Position numbers and translations under genes: made by a program. Below the pieces are notes generated by a model that ran no database searches, had not been told where the DNA came from, and saw only the letters and a list, made by a program, of their open reading frames with translations. Positions 25,206 through 33,118 of a DNA stretch of 64,000 bases are shown one piece after another (within the stretch, counting starts at the first letter, position 1; every line of letters begins with the position of its first letter). Location: positions 1 to 64,000 of the forward strand of contig CAZZZL010000008.1 in assembly GCA_964658655.1 (NCBI GenBank), in the 5' to 3' direction. Source of the stretch: G963692885 sp964658655. Lineage in GTDB: Bacteria; Acidobacteriota; Terriglobia; Terriglobales; Acidobacteriaceae.

Positions 25206-26951
25206 ATGAATCCAGCAGCCAATGGAACGTCTCTCGAGTCCCACGGAGTGCCTACGACCGCCACTATTCCCAACCCTGTGACCGATGCAGACCTGCCGCT
25301 TCAGAAAATTTATCAGGCCGAGCGCGAGCGCGCCGCAACCAGCCTGTTTACACAACCCTGGCAGGGACAGGTGCAGACCTGGACCTGGGCGGAAGCGATG
25401 CAGGAAGTGCGGCGAATCGCGAGTTATCTCGTGGCCCAGAATTATCCGCCGGGCTCGAACATCGCCATCATGGCGAAAAACAGTGCGTGGTGGATCATGG
25501 CGGATTTTGCGATCTGGATGACCGGCCATGTGAGCATCCCGATTTTCCCGACCATCCATGACGCATCGCTGCTTGCCATCTTCAGGCAGAGCCGGCCCGT
25601 CGCATGCTTCCTTGGTGCGGTCGAACATCTACCAGCACTCGATGAACCGACGCTGCAATCGATCACGTTTGTAACCTTTCCCCATCACGACCGTCCCAAG
25701 ATGACGGCGTGGGCGACACTGCTGCGCGACTACGCGCCAATGACAGAAAGTCCTGTGCGGCCTGCAACCGATATTGCGACCATTATCTATACCTCCGGCA
25801 CCACCGGTACACCTAAAGGAGTGATGCATAACTTCAGCGCCCTGAGCCTGATGGCGATTGCCGTCAAGCGCGCCCTCGGCCGCGAGGATGGCAAGGTAGA
25901 CCGGGTCCTCTCTTATTTGCCGCTCGCTCACATTGCGGAACGGGCTATCGTCGAGACGAGCACGTTCTTCCTGTCGCTGCATGTCTTTTTTACGGAGGGG
26001 CAGCTGACTTTTCTTGCAGACCTGCAGAGGTCCGAGGCGACTGTTTTCTTCACCATCCCCCGGCTGCTCATTCGCTTTCAGCAAGGGGTGCTCGAAAAAG
26101 TTTCGCAGAAGAAGCTCGACCTGCTGCTCAAGCTTCCTGTGGTTCGAACTATCATTCGCAAGAAGATACTGCATGGGCTCGGGCTGGGAAGTGTGAGGGT
26201 GGCAGCGTCAGGGGCGGCACCGCTGCCTGTCTCCATTATCGAGTGGTACCACAAACTTGGGCTCAACCTGATCGAAGGTTACGGCATGACCGAGACGGGC
26301 ATCACGCATGTACCGTCGCCGGGCCGAGACCGTGTCGGTTACGTGGGTGAGGCGTTTGATTTTGCCGTCACACGCATCTCTGATGGCGGCGAGATCCAGA
26401 TCAAGGGGCCCATGAATTTTGCCGGGTATTACCTGGCACCGGAAGCGACCGCGGCCTGTTATACGGAGGATGGTTATTTCCATACCGGGGATCGCGGCGA
26501 GATTGACGCACAGGGCCGCCTGCGCATCATCGGGCGATTGAAAGAGGAATTTAAGACATCGAAGGGCAAGTATGTGATTCCGGCGCAGATAGAGAAAGTG
26601 TTGAGCCTGAGTCAACATTTTGAATCTGTCTGTGTGCTCGGTTCAGGCATGACTGCTCCGTTCGCAATGGTAGTGCTGGTGCCTGAGGCGCGGAGAAGGT
26701 GTACCACGCCTGACGCGCGCGCGGCGATGGAAGCGGAATTACTTGAAGATCTTCAGGCGACCAACGCTCAACACGAGCACCATGAACATCTTCGCTTCCT
26801 GGTCATCGATAACGAGCCGTGGACGCCCGAAAACACCCTGATGACGCCGACGATGAAGGTGCGCAGGGCAAAGATTGAAGACATCTATGCGTCGCGCTTC
26901 GACGATTGGGACCGGATGCAAAAGAAAGTCATCTGGCTGGAGGGTCGGTGA
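25206..26951 (+). CDS. Long-chain fatty acid CoA ligase, AMP-forming
   Basis: 581 residues of the ANL superfamily. The AMP-binding P-loop is IIYTSGTTGTPKGV; next come the YLPLAHIAER motif and EGYGMTETG (adenine binding), and FHTGDRGEIDAQGRLRIIGR with KEEFKTSKGKYVIP for the hinge and C-terminal lysine region. It resembles the long-chain acyl-CoA synthetases of FadD15 type. It activates fatty acids for the beta-oxidation genes on the other side of tetR. The following hydrolase gene begins inside its stop codon (GTGA), giving a three-gene operon with the outer-membrane protein. Confidence 0.93.
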   Translation: MNPAANGTSLESHGVPTTATIPNPVTDADLPLQKIYQAERERAATSLFTQPWQGQVQTWTWAEAMQEVRRIASYLVAQNYPPGSNIAIMAKNSAWWIMADFAIWMTGHVSIPIFPTIHDASLLAIFRQSRPVACFLGAVEHLPALDEPTLQSITFVTFPHHDRPKMTAWATLLRDYAPMTESPVRPATDIATIIYTSGTTGTPKGVMHNFSALSLMAIAVKRALGREDGKVDRVLSYLPLAHIAERAIVETSTFFLSLHVFFTEGQLTFLADLQRSEATVFFTIPRLLIRFQQGVLEKVSQKKLDLLLKLPVVRTIIRKKILHGLGLGSVRVAASGAAPLPVSIIEWYHKLGLNLIEGYGMTETGITHVPSPGRDRVGYVGEAFDFAVTRISDGGEIQIKGPMNFAGYYLAPEATAACYTEDGYFHTGDRGEIDAQGRLRIIGRLKEEFKTSKGKYVIPAQIEKVLSLSQHFESVCVLGSGMTAPFAMVVLVPEARRRCTTPDARAAMEAELLEDLQATNAQHEHHEHLRFLVIDNEPWTPENTLMTPTMKVRRAKIEDIYASRFDDWDRMQKKVIWLEGR

Positions 26952-27760
26952 GCCAGTTCTCTTCCCTGCGACTGCACGTGGGCGGTAAAGAACTCGAGAC
27001 AGGTCTTTGGACAGCTGATGGCGCGGTCGGCACGATCGTGCTGCTTCATGAAGCCCTGGGCTCGGTTTCTTACTGGAAGGATTTTCCTCATATTCTGCGC
27101 GATGCCACCGGGCACAATATCATCGCCTATTCCCGCGCCGGCCATGGGGATTCCGATGGGCCGGTTGAGCCGCGCAGTATGGAGTACTACCAGCGACAGG
27201 TTGAAGTGGTGCTGCCTGCCGTGCTGGAGCATTTTCAGGTCGCAGAGCCGGTGCTTTATGGCCACAGCGAGGGTGCGGCAATCGCGTTTCTTTACGCGGC
27301 GAGCGGCCGGAACGTACGGGCCGTGGTTGCAGAATGTCCCATCCTGGTCCAGGAGGACCGGACTGTACTGACCATCAACGCACTCGAATCGTCTTATGCA
27401 GGCAGCGATATGAGCCGGAGGCTCGGCCGCTATCACAGGGATGCGGATGCAGTCTTTCATTCGTGGATGCGCAGCAATCGCTCCCGACTTTTCACAGACT
27501 ACCCGATGCAGCAGTATCTGGCGCAGGTGACCTGTCCCGTGCTGGTGCTGCAGGGGGAGCATGACGAATTCGGGACTGTCCGACAATTTGAGGTCATGCA
27601 GCGGGCTTTGCCTGACGCCGAGCGTGTGGTGCTCAATGCCGGCCACCTGCTGCACCGCGAACAGCCTGACGCTGTGGCTGCTCACGTGCGCGCGTTTCTT
27701 TCCAAAGCTGGCCCGGTCAGTACCGGTCCAGTAGTCCATGTAGACCATAAAGAGGGTTAA
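26948..27760 (+). CDS. Alpha/beta hydrolase
   Basis: 270 residues from the GTG at 26948, which overlaps the ligase stop codon; 14 further upstream codons are open inside the ligase gene. The nucleophile elbow is YGHSEGAAIA, the acid lies in LQGEHDEFG, and the histidine in NAGHLLHRE, so the triad is complete. The oxyanion side is LLHEALGSVSYWKDF. The substrate is unknown; linkage to an acyl-CoA ligase suggests an ester or acyl substrate whose product is a fatty acid. Next gene overlaps by one base. Confidence 0.9.
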   Translation: MSQFSSLRLHVGGKELETGLWTADGAVGTIVLLHEALGSVSYWKDFPHILRDATGHNIIAYSRAGHGDSDGPVEPRSMEYYQRQVEVVLPAVLEHFQVAEPVLYGHSEGAAIAFLYAASGRNVRAVVAECPILVQEDRTVLTINALESSYAGSDMSRRLGRYHRDADAVFHSWMRSNRSRLFTDYPMQQYLAQVTCPVLVLQGEHDEFGTVRQFEVMQRALPDAERVVLNAGHLLHREQPDAVAAHVRAFLSKAGPVSTGPVVHVDHKEG

Positions 27761-28533
27761 TGAAAACTTCCGTATTCCACTTGTCGTGCAGCCGAGCTTT
27801 CTTTTTCCTGTTGGTGGGACTCGGCCAGTTTGCCGGGCGGTCCGCCAATGCTCAACAAACGACTATCAGCCGTTATGACATTTACACCGGCTTCACCAGC
27901 ATCGATAGCCCGGCACTGGGGTTGAGCCAGCCCGGGTTTCATACGCAGGCGGGGATCAATATGCGCCCCTGGTACTCTCTCGGTTTCGACTATAGCGTGG
28001 CGAGCGGGTCCGAGATCCTGAAGCCGAACCTGCTGCCTGGCGCTCTGCAGGCGCAGATCACCGGGGCGCAGGAGCTTTACACACTGGAAGGTCTGCTACC
28101 CGTGGGCTACAAGCTCGCGATCAAGACAGACGCATTCACGCAGACATTCGCGGCCGGACCGCAGTTGATGTACCGGCACTATGAGAAAGCTAACTTCTTC
28201 GTTCGGCCATCTCTGGGCGCATTGCGTGAACGGGCGACTCCTCATCCTGCAGACCCGTTTGCAACCGCCATTGCTCAGCAGCTTGCGCCATCCGGATCGA
28301 AGCTTGACTGGACCGGTTTCTACGGGGTGGGCGGAGGAGGCGATTACCGGGTGACCAGGCATTTCGGCATCCGGGCGCAGATGGATGTTGTCTACAATCA
28401 TCCCTTCAATGACATTCTGGCCAATGGGCGCTGGACATTCCGTTACTCTGTCGGCCCGAGCTTCCACTTCGGCCATAGCATTTTGAAGGCACCCAAACAG
28501 TCGGCCATGCTACACAGTTCCTCGCAGCCATAG
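27760..28533 (+). CDS. Outer-membrane beta-barrel protein, unknown role
   Basis: 257 residues with a signal peptide (cleavage near SANA-QQ) followed by alternating strands rich in Tyr, Gly and Phe: GINMRPWYSLGFDYSVASGS, AAGPQLMYRHYEKANFFVRP, FYGVGGGGDYRVTRHFGIRA, WTFRYSVGPSFHFG. This is a small OmpA-like or OmpW-like barrel by pattern. Its ATG overlaps the hydrolase stop (TAATG). Coupling to acyl-CoA ligase and hydrolase genes suggests a part in uptake or sensing of lipid substrates, but that is inference. Confidence 0.8.
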   Translation: MKTSVFHLSCSRAFFFLLVGLGQFAGRSANAQQTTISRYDIYTGFTSIDSPALGLSQPGFHTQAGINMRPWYSLGFDYSVASGSEILKPNLLPGALQAQITGAQELYTLEGLLPVGYKLAIKTDAFTQTFAAGPQLMYRHYEKANFFVRPSLGALRERATPHPADPFATAIAQQLAPSGSKLDWTGFYGVGGGGDYRVTRHFGIRAQMDVVYNHPFNDILANGRWTFRYSVGPSFHFGHSILKAPKQSAMLHSSSQP

Positions 28534-28567
28534 CGATGGGTTTGCAGCAGCAGATCTGTGTTATGGC

Positions 28568-29521
28568 TCAGACCTCGTCCGGGACTTTTTCGGTTAAGAG
28601 TGCGGCACGCGATGAGCCGTGGCTTGCCGCATTCGCTTCAAAGAGGGGCCTGCCGGAGAGGATCAGTCGAGGAGCAGTTGCCTGCCTGACGTCCAGTTCG
28701 ATCACCTGGCCTACAGTGAGTCGGGCAACTTCACCATAGGTTACGCGTGAGGCTGGCAGCTGGAGAGTAAGCTGGCAGGCTATTTTTCTGCTGAGCACGG
28801 TAAGGCGCTCGCGGACTGCGGGCGCATGTTCGCGTCTTCCCTTCCAGGTACCCGCCAGCTGTCGAAGCAGAAAGCTTGAAACTGCGGCCGGCAAGGTCAG
28901 GACGAGGTTGCCCTGGGTCGCGCCCACTCGCATTTCAAATGTCAGGCACAGGACCTGTTCGTCCGAAGGCATCAGCCGGTTGATCTGCGAGAAGAGTATA
29001 CGGTCAAGATGTTTCGCGACGAGGCCGATGCCTCTCCAGGTCGTAGACAATTCGTCGCAGACAAAGACCATGATGGCCTGAAACAGTTGCTCATCGACGT
29101 GCGAAAGCTCAGTATTGAGCGACGGCTTGCCTGATCCGCCGAGCAGCAGGTCGAGGATGCAATAGCCAAGCTGCATATCAAGCTGGAGCAGGGAGACGGC
29201 GCTGATTGCGTCAAAGGAAATTGAAGAGAAGTAGTCGCCGCCCTCGGACATAGTGTCGAGAAAATCGCTGTATGGCGCGCGTTCCACGGCTCCCAGCCTG
29301 ACCGACACGTCTGCCTTAAGCCACGCGCTGAGACTGGAGGCAAAGCTTCGGGCGAAGCGCTCGCTGAGATCGCCAACCTCCTGCGTCTGCTCGCTGCTGA
29401 GCGACCGCTGAGAGGCAAATGAATGCTCCTGCACGTCCTGAACGGGAGCTACCACGGATTCAACCGCGGCGCCCCCGCCGAACATGGCGTCTATCTCTGA
29501 TTGCGATAAGCTCTTCGACAT
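28568..29521 (-). CDS. fliM: Flagellar motor switch protein FliM
   Basis: 317 residues from the ATG at 29521. The N-terminus MSKSLSQSEIDAMFGGG carries the EIDAM peptide that binds phosphorylated CheY. The middle part (about 60-230) is the FliM/CheC-type domain and the last 80 residues are the SpoA domain (ASRVTYGEVARLTVGQVIEL). In flagellated bacteria FliM sits in the C-ring and sets rotation sense. No other flagellar gene is in the window. It follows cheY and cheX on the same strand, so the trio may form a separate switch unit. Confidence 0.88.
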   Translation of the reverse strand: MSKSLSQSEIDAMFGGGAAVESVVAPVQDVQEHSFASQRSLSSEQTQEVGDLSERFARSFASSLSAWLKADVSVRLGAVERAPYSDFLDTMSEGGDYFSSISFDAISAVSLLQLDMQLGYCILDLLLGGSGKPSLNTELSHVDEQLFQAIMVFVCDELSTTWRGIGLVAKHLDRILFSQINRLMPSDEQVLCLTFEMRVGATQGNLVLTLPAAVSSFLLRQLAGTWKGRREHAPAVRERLTVLSRKIACQLTLQLPASRVTYGEVARLTVGQVIELDVRQATAPRLILSGRPLFEANAASHGSSRAALLTEKVPDEV

Positions 29522-29658
29522 CGGTTGAAGGTCGCTTGACCCTGTCGGCCCCCCGGCGGCAGACACTATTCGCATGGAGCAATCAGGAGGCCAACCGGGA
29601 TTGCACTATCTGAGTAGTTCCTAATGTTGAGCAATGCTGCTGGTGGCTGGCTGGCAAT

Positions 29659-30168
29659 TCAGGCGACGGCCTTCCGGGCGGCGAGGGGACGCCTCTGCTC
29701 GTACGGGGGTTCGAAGCAGACTTTGATCATGAGTGTGTGCCCATCCATCTGAAAAGGCACCAGCATCCACTTTTTACTATGGCTGTGCACCATGAAGTCT
29801 CTGCCGTAGGTGACGGTAGGGATGCTGAGACTGACGTCGCCCAGTTGTCCGTCCAGATCGGTTTTGACGCTGCCGACTATCATGTTCGCAATCTCGGCAA
29901 TAGCGTCAAGGACATCGTCCTGTACCTCTGGACAGGCCTGCATCAGGAGTATCCCGGCAATGCTGCACGCCAGCTCTGCGGAACAACAGACCAGGCAGAT
30001 CATGGATGAGGTCCCGACGACACTGATCTGCGCGATCACCCCCTCGGACGATTCAGCCCTTTCCGGTTCCTGGTAGGGCGTGGCACAGACCAGCTCTTTC
30101 TCGAGCATTGTACTGAAGACACGCACCGTGGCCGCCTGTATGGCTTCTATCGCAACTTCTTCCTGCAT
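29659..30168 (-). CDS. cheX: CheX-type CheY-phosphate phosphatase
   Basis: 169 residues from the ATG at 30168, which has a strong GGGAGG ribosome site; the frame is open much further, back into cheY, but without family similarity. The phosphatase signature DxxxExxN is present as D88-AIA-E92-IA-N95 (DAIAEIANMIVGSV), where E and N act on CheY phosphate. The rest follows the CheX fold (VSLSIPTVTYGRDF, then MDGHTLMIKVCFE). It would remove phosphate from the CheY encoded 170 bases upstream. Confidence 0.87.
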   Translation of the reverse strand: MQEEVAIEAIQAATVRVFSTMLEKELVCATPYQEPERAESSEGVIAQISVVGTSSMICLVCCSAELACSIAGILLMQACPEVQDDVLDAIAEIANMIVGSVKTDLDGQLGDVSLSIPTVTYGRDFMVHSHSKKWMLVPFQMDGHTLMIKVCFEPPYEQRRPLAARKAVA

Positions 30169-30337
30169 CGGCCATGCCTCCCGGCTTGCCTGTTCTTGTG
30201 CGTCCGACCCATCGTTACTTCGCGGGTCGAGCGAGTCTGTGGATGCCTGGCGCATTCTGCTGCGCGCCAGGCACTGTTTCCAAGGGAAGCGCTGGCCATC
30301 GGCCCGCTCTTCGCTCGCTGCTTGGGCAGTTCCGGCT

Positions 30338-30727
30338 TTAGTTGAGTTGAGACGGGTCCATGCACTCTGAAATTTTTTGCTTGATCTGTTCCGGCACAAA
30401 CGGTTTACGCACCAGTCCCTTTGCCCCAAGCTTTGCCGCGTCCATAACCTTCGACTGACTCCCCTCGGTCGTGATCATGATGACTGGAATTGCTTTCAGT
30501 CGCGGATCTTCCTGCATGGCGGCCAGCATCTGGATACCATCCATGTTGGGCATATTGATGTCAGAGAGCACCAGGTTGAAGTTGCTCGCCTTCATGATCG
30601 TGAGTGCTTCCGAGCCGTCCGAGGCCTGCTGCACCTCCTCCACTGTCAAGCCGGTTTGGGCCAGCGCCCGTATCACAACCTTGCGAATGACCGCGGAATC
30701 ATCGACTACAAGAACCCTGAGCGCCAT
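30338..30727 (-). CDS. cheY: Single-domain response regulator CheY
   Basis: 129 residues, a lone receiver domain. All phosphorylation-site residues are present: D9 and D10 (LVVDDSAVIR), D56 (LSDINMPNMDG), T86/T87 (MITTEG) and K108 (VRKPF). When phosphorylated it would bind the FliM N-terminus encoded two genes on. No histidine kinase is in the window, so it must receive phosphate from one elsewhere. First gene of the cheY-cheX-fliM run. Confidence 0.93.
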   Translation of the reverse strand: MALRVLVVDDSAVIRKVVIRALAQTGLTVEEVQQASDGSEALTIMKASNFNLVLSDINMPNMDGIQMLAAMQEDPRLKAIPVIMITTEGSQSKVMDAAKLGAKGLVRKPFVPEQIKQKISECMDPSQLN

Positions 30728-30913
30728 TCCAACTTCCCCCGTTCGTCCACAATCGTCTGCTTACAGATCGACACTGATTTCCATGGGCGTTGGCCGCCGC
30801 AGGAGCAAGCCGCGCAATCGAAGTCAGCAGACAATTCGTATATCGGCGGCGAGGGGAGGGGCATGAGCCGGCATCGAGGCTTCAAAAGCGGGAAGGTGAC
30901 ACGGTCTTTTTAT

Positions 30914-31609
30914 TCAGCCCAGTTCGCTGCAGTTCAGGATGACACCGGCAAGATGGTCATTCAGACCGCCGGCAACCTTCCTTAGATCATGCATACGGGT
31001 TCCTCCTGCCCTAGTTACCAGGACAACAGGGTCCGCGTTCAACATGAACCACCGGGTCCAATCGGGTGAGGAGACGGGCGGACAATCCAGAACGACCCAG
31101 TCAAACTGGTCTTCGGCCCATACCAGGAGATCATTGAGGGCTCCGGACTGCTGGGCAGCTTCGTCATCCGACATGGGTGTTTTCACGGCCATGACCTGTA
31201 AAGTGCCCTCGCCGAGCTTGAACGGGCAATCGTCGAGCGGCACACTGCCCCGCAGACCCTCCTCCAGCCCGACAACGTTCGACGGGTCGCCGAGCATGCG
31301 AAGAAGGCCGGGGACAGTCAGGCGCAACTCGATGAGCACCACGGAGGCTTCGCGGCGACGAAGTGCCCCGGCAAGATTGGCCGCCGTCGTGGTGGTGCCG
31401 TCGCCGCCCTGCACGCTGGTTACGAATATGGCATTCCGGCGGAGCGGGCGTGCAGCGAGGCTGGCGAGGATGCCTTCATACTCGGTATCCGATGCATGCT
31501 TTGCCGCACGCAGACCAACCATGGAGCTGCGAACGCTTAGCGCAGATGGATCGACCAGGCGGATCGCATTCGCCTGCGGCTGGACAACTTCCTGGTTATC
31601 AGCTGCCAT
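30914..31609 (-). CDS. BY-kinase/CpsD-like ATPase with degenerate P-loop
   Basis: 231 residues, related to the cytoplasmic ATPases that partner Wzz proteins in exopolysaccharide export (CpsD/Wzc C-terminal domain). The fold is recognisable: VTSVQGGDGTTTTAANLAGA for Walker A, VLIELRLTVP for Walker A', and WVVLDCPP for Walker B. But the P-loop lysine is Thr72 (GGDGTTT instead of GEGKST), and both acidic residues of Walker A' are altered (E94, R96 where LIDADLR is usual). There is no C-terminal tyrosine cluster. It may be an inactive partner of Wzz. Its ATG overlaps the wzz stop by one base. Confidence 0.8.
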   Translation of the reverse strand: MAADNQEVVQPQANAIRLVDPSALSVRSSMVGLRAAKHASDTEYEGILASLAARPLRRNAIFVTSVQGGDGTTTTAANLAGALRRREASVVLIELRLTVPGLLRMLGDPSNVVGLEEGLRGSVPLDDCPFKLGEGTLQVMAVKTPMSDDEAAQQSGALNDLLVWAEDQFDWVVLDCPPVSSPDWTRWFMLNADPVVLVTRAGGTRMHDLRKVAGGLNDHLAGVILNCSELG

Positions 31610-33096
31610 CAAGGATGAATCCTCCGGACATTTCCAAGATAGGCAACCTGGCGCGGAAGTGTCGCACGCAGGTCAGCTTCGTCTACAATCACAGCCGACC
31701 TCATGAGCAATAGCGGCGCCAGGCACACCAGCAGAAAAAGTGCCAGTGCGCCGCCGACAGTAGCGAAGACGGTGGAGCTCAGGCGCTGGACAGGAACACT
31801 GGTGCTGGCGGGCGTGATCAATCGAAATGGTCCGCCGCCGAGCGTATCGTCGCTAACAGCCAGCGGCTGCGGGGAGACCGGAGTGGGTTTAGCGGCTTGC
31901 ACCGGTGCGGTCGGAGCGGGTGGCGCAGTAGCGGCTGGTGTCGGTGCGGTACTCGGCTGCACCTGCGGCGAGGCAAACGCGGGTGCATTCTGCATCGCCA
32001 GCCGGACTTCGTCCCGACGATGTTCCAGCCCGGCGATCTGGTGTTCTAGGTCGCGAAGCTTCTCCCCCAGTTGAGACTCCTGCGCTGTCAGTTCATCGAC
32101 ATTTTTCTGATAGAGGTCGGGTGTGGAGCGTGGCAAGGGTGCCTGGCGAGGTATCGGTGGAAGCGCTGCGAGGCGGCCCTGAAGCTGTAGGACATTTGCC
32201 GCGGAGGTCTGTACGTCGGGATACGCGTCGGTGTAACGGTCACGCAGGTTTGCCAGTTTCTGCTGTTCGGTTGCAAGCTGCTGCGTAAGTTGTGATCGCG
32301 TTGCAGCCGACGGATCGACAATTGGTCTCGATGGCTCTTTCGGTGTAACCGCCTCGGTGTGACCGGATGCCTGTATCTGGCTGATGTGACTCTGGACGGA
32401 AATAGCCTGGGCGTGGAGGGAAGACTGCTCGGTAGCAAGGTCGGCCAGTTCCCCATCAATCCAGGTCATCTTGCGGCGCAACTGGTCCTTGGTCAGTCCG
32501 GCTAAATTTCCCGTAGCGGCGGTGGAAACAGGTGTGGCCGCAATGGTCTTCGGCGGGGCCGAAGGCGCAGCGGCAGAGGCCGACGCAGAAGGAAGTTTGA
32601 CAGGAGCAGAGATGTTCGGCTCCTTTACAGGGGTGCCGGGAGGGGTGTAGCTGGCCAGAACATTGGCGAGGGCGTTTGCGACGCTGGGACCCTTCAGCGG
32701 ACTCTCGTCGCGGTAGACCAGGTGCAGGTCGACTTCACCTTTCTGGCTCACATAGGCCTGCTGGAGGGAAATGTTGGAGCGCAAACGATCAAGTGCGGCT
32801 GTCTGGGAAGACCCTTGCCGCATCTCGGGATACAGCCCAAAGCCATCGATGATTGCGGAGAGGTGGGCGTCATCCAGGGCCTTGGCTGCAACCGTTTCGG
32901 CTGAAAGCATGGAGACTTCCGCGGTCGAAAGGCTGTCGGGCGCATAGGACAGGACAGCCTTTGACTCGTAAGCGTTACGTCCCATCCCGAACAGTGCACA
33001 GATGAGCAGCGCAACCACTGTACCTACTGCGGCTGCAATGTAGGCTACCTTGCGATACTTGATCACAGAAGCGGCCGATCTTGGTGTTGCTGGCAT
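31609..33096 (-). CDS. Wzz/GumC-like polysaccharide chain-length protein
   Basis: 495 residues from the ATG at 33096, which has a GAGGAG ribosome site 4-5 bases away; a TTG at 33111 is less likely. A membrane helix lies at about 18-42 (YIAAAVGTVVALLICALFG) and a second near the C-terminus (STVFATVGGALALFLLVCLA). Between them is a large periplasmic part with coiled coil (NLRDRYTDAYPDVQTSAANV, ELTAQESQLGEKLRDLEHQI) and Ala/Pro-rich linkers at about 160-190 and 380-410. It would act as the inner-membrane co-polymerase with the ATPase encoded next. Confidence 0.85.
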   Translation of the reverse strand: MPATPRSAASVIKYRKVAYIAAAVGTVVALLICALFGMGRNAYESKAVLSYAPDSLSTAEVSMLSAETVAAKALDDAHLSAIIDGFGLYPEMRQGSSQTAALDRLRSNISLQQAYVSQKGEVDLHLVYRDESPLKGPSVANALANVLASYTPPGTPVKEPNISAPVKLPSASASAAAPSAPPKTIAATPVSTAATGNLAGLTKDQLRRKMTWIDGELADLATEQSSLHAQAISVQSHISQIQASGHTEAVTPKEPSRPIVDPSAATRSQLTQQLATEQQKLANLRDRYTDAYPDVQTSAANVLQLQGRLAALPPIPRQAPLPRSTPDLYQKNVDELTAQESQLGEKLRDLEHQIAGLEHRRDEVRLAMQNAPAFASPQVQPSTAPTPAATAPPAPTAPVQAAKPTPVSPQPLAVSDDTLGGGPFRLITPASTSVPVQRLSSTVFATVGGALALFLLVCLAPLLLMRSAVIVDEADLRATLPRQVAYLGNVRRIHP

Positions 33097-33118
33097 TACA
33101 CTCCTCTGCAATGGTCGT

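Noticed and set aside
26885..27748. Minus-strand open frame of 287 codons
   Set aside because: Antisense to the alpha/beta hydrolase with an intact catalytic triad.
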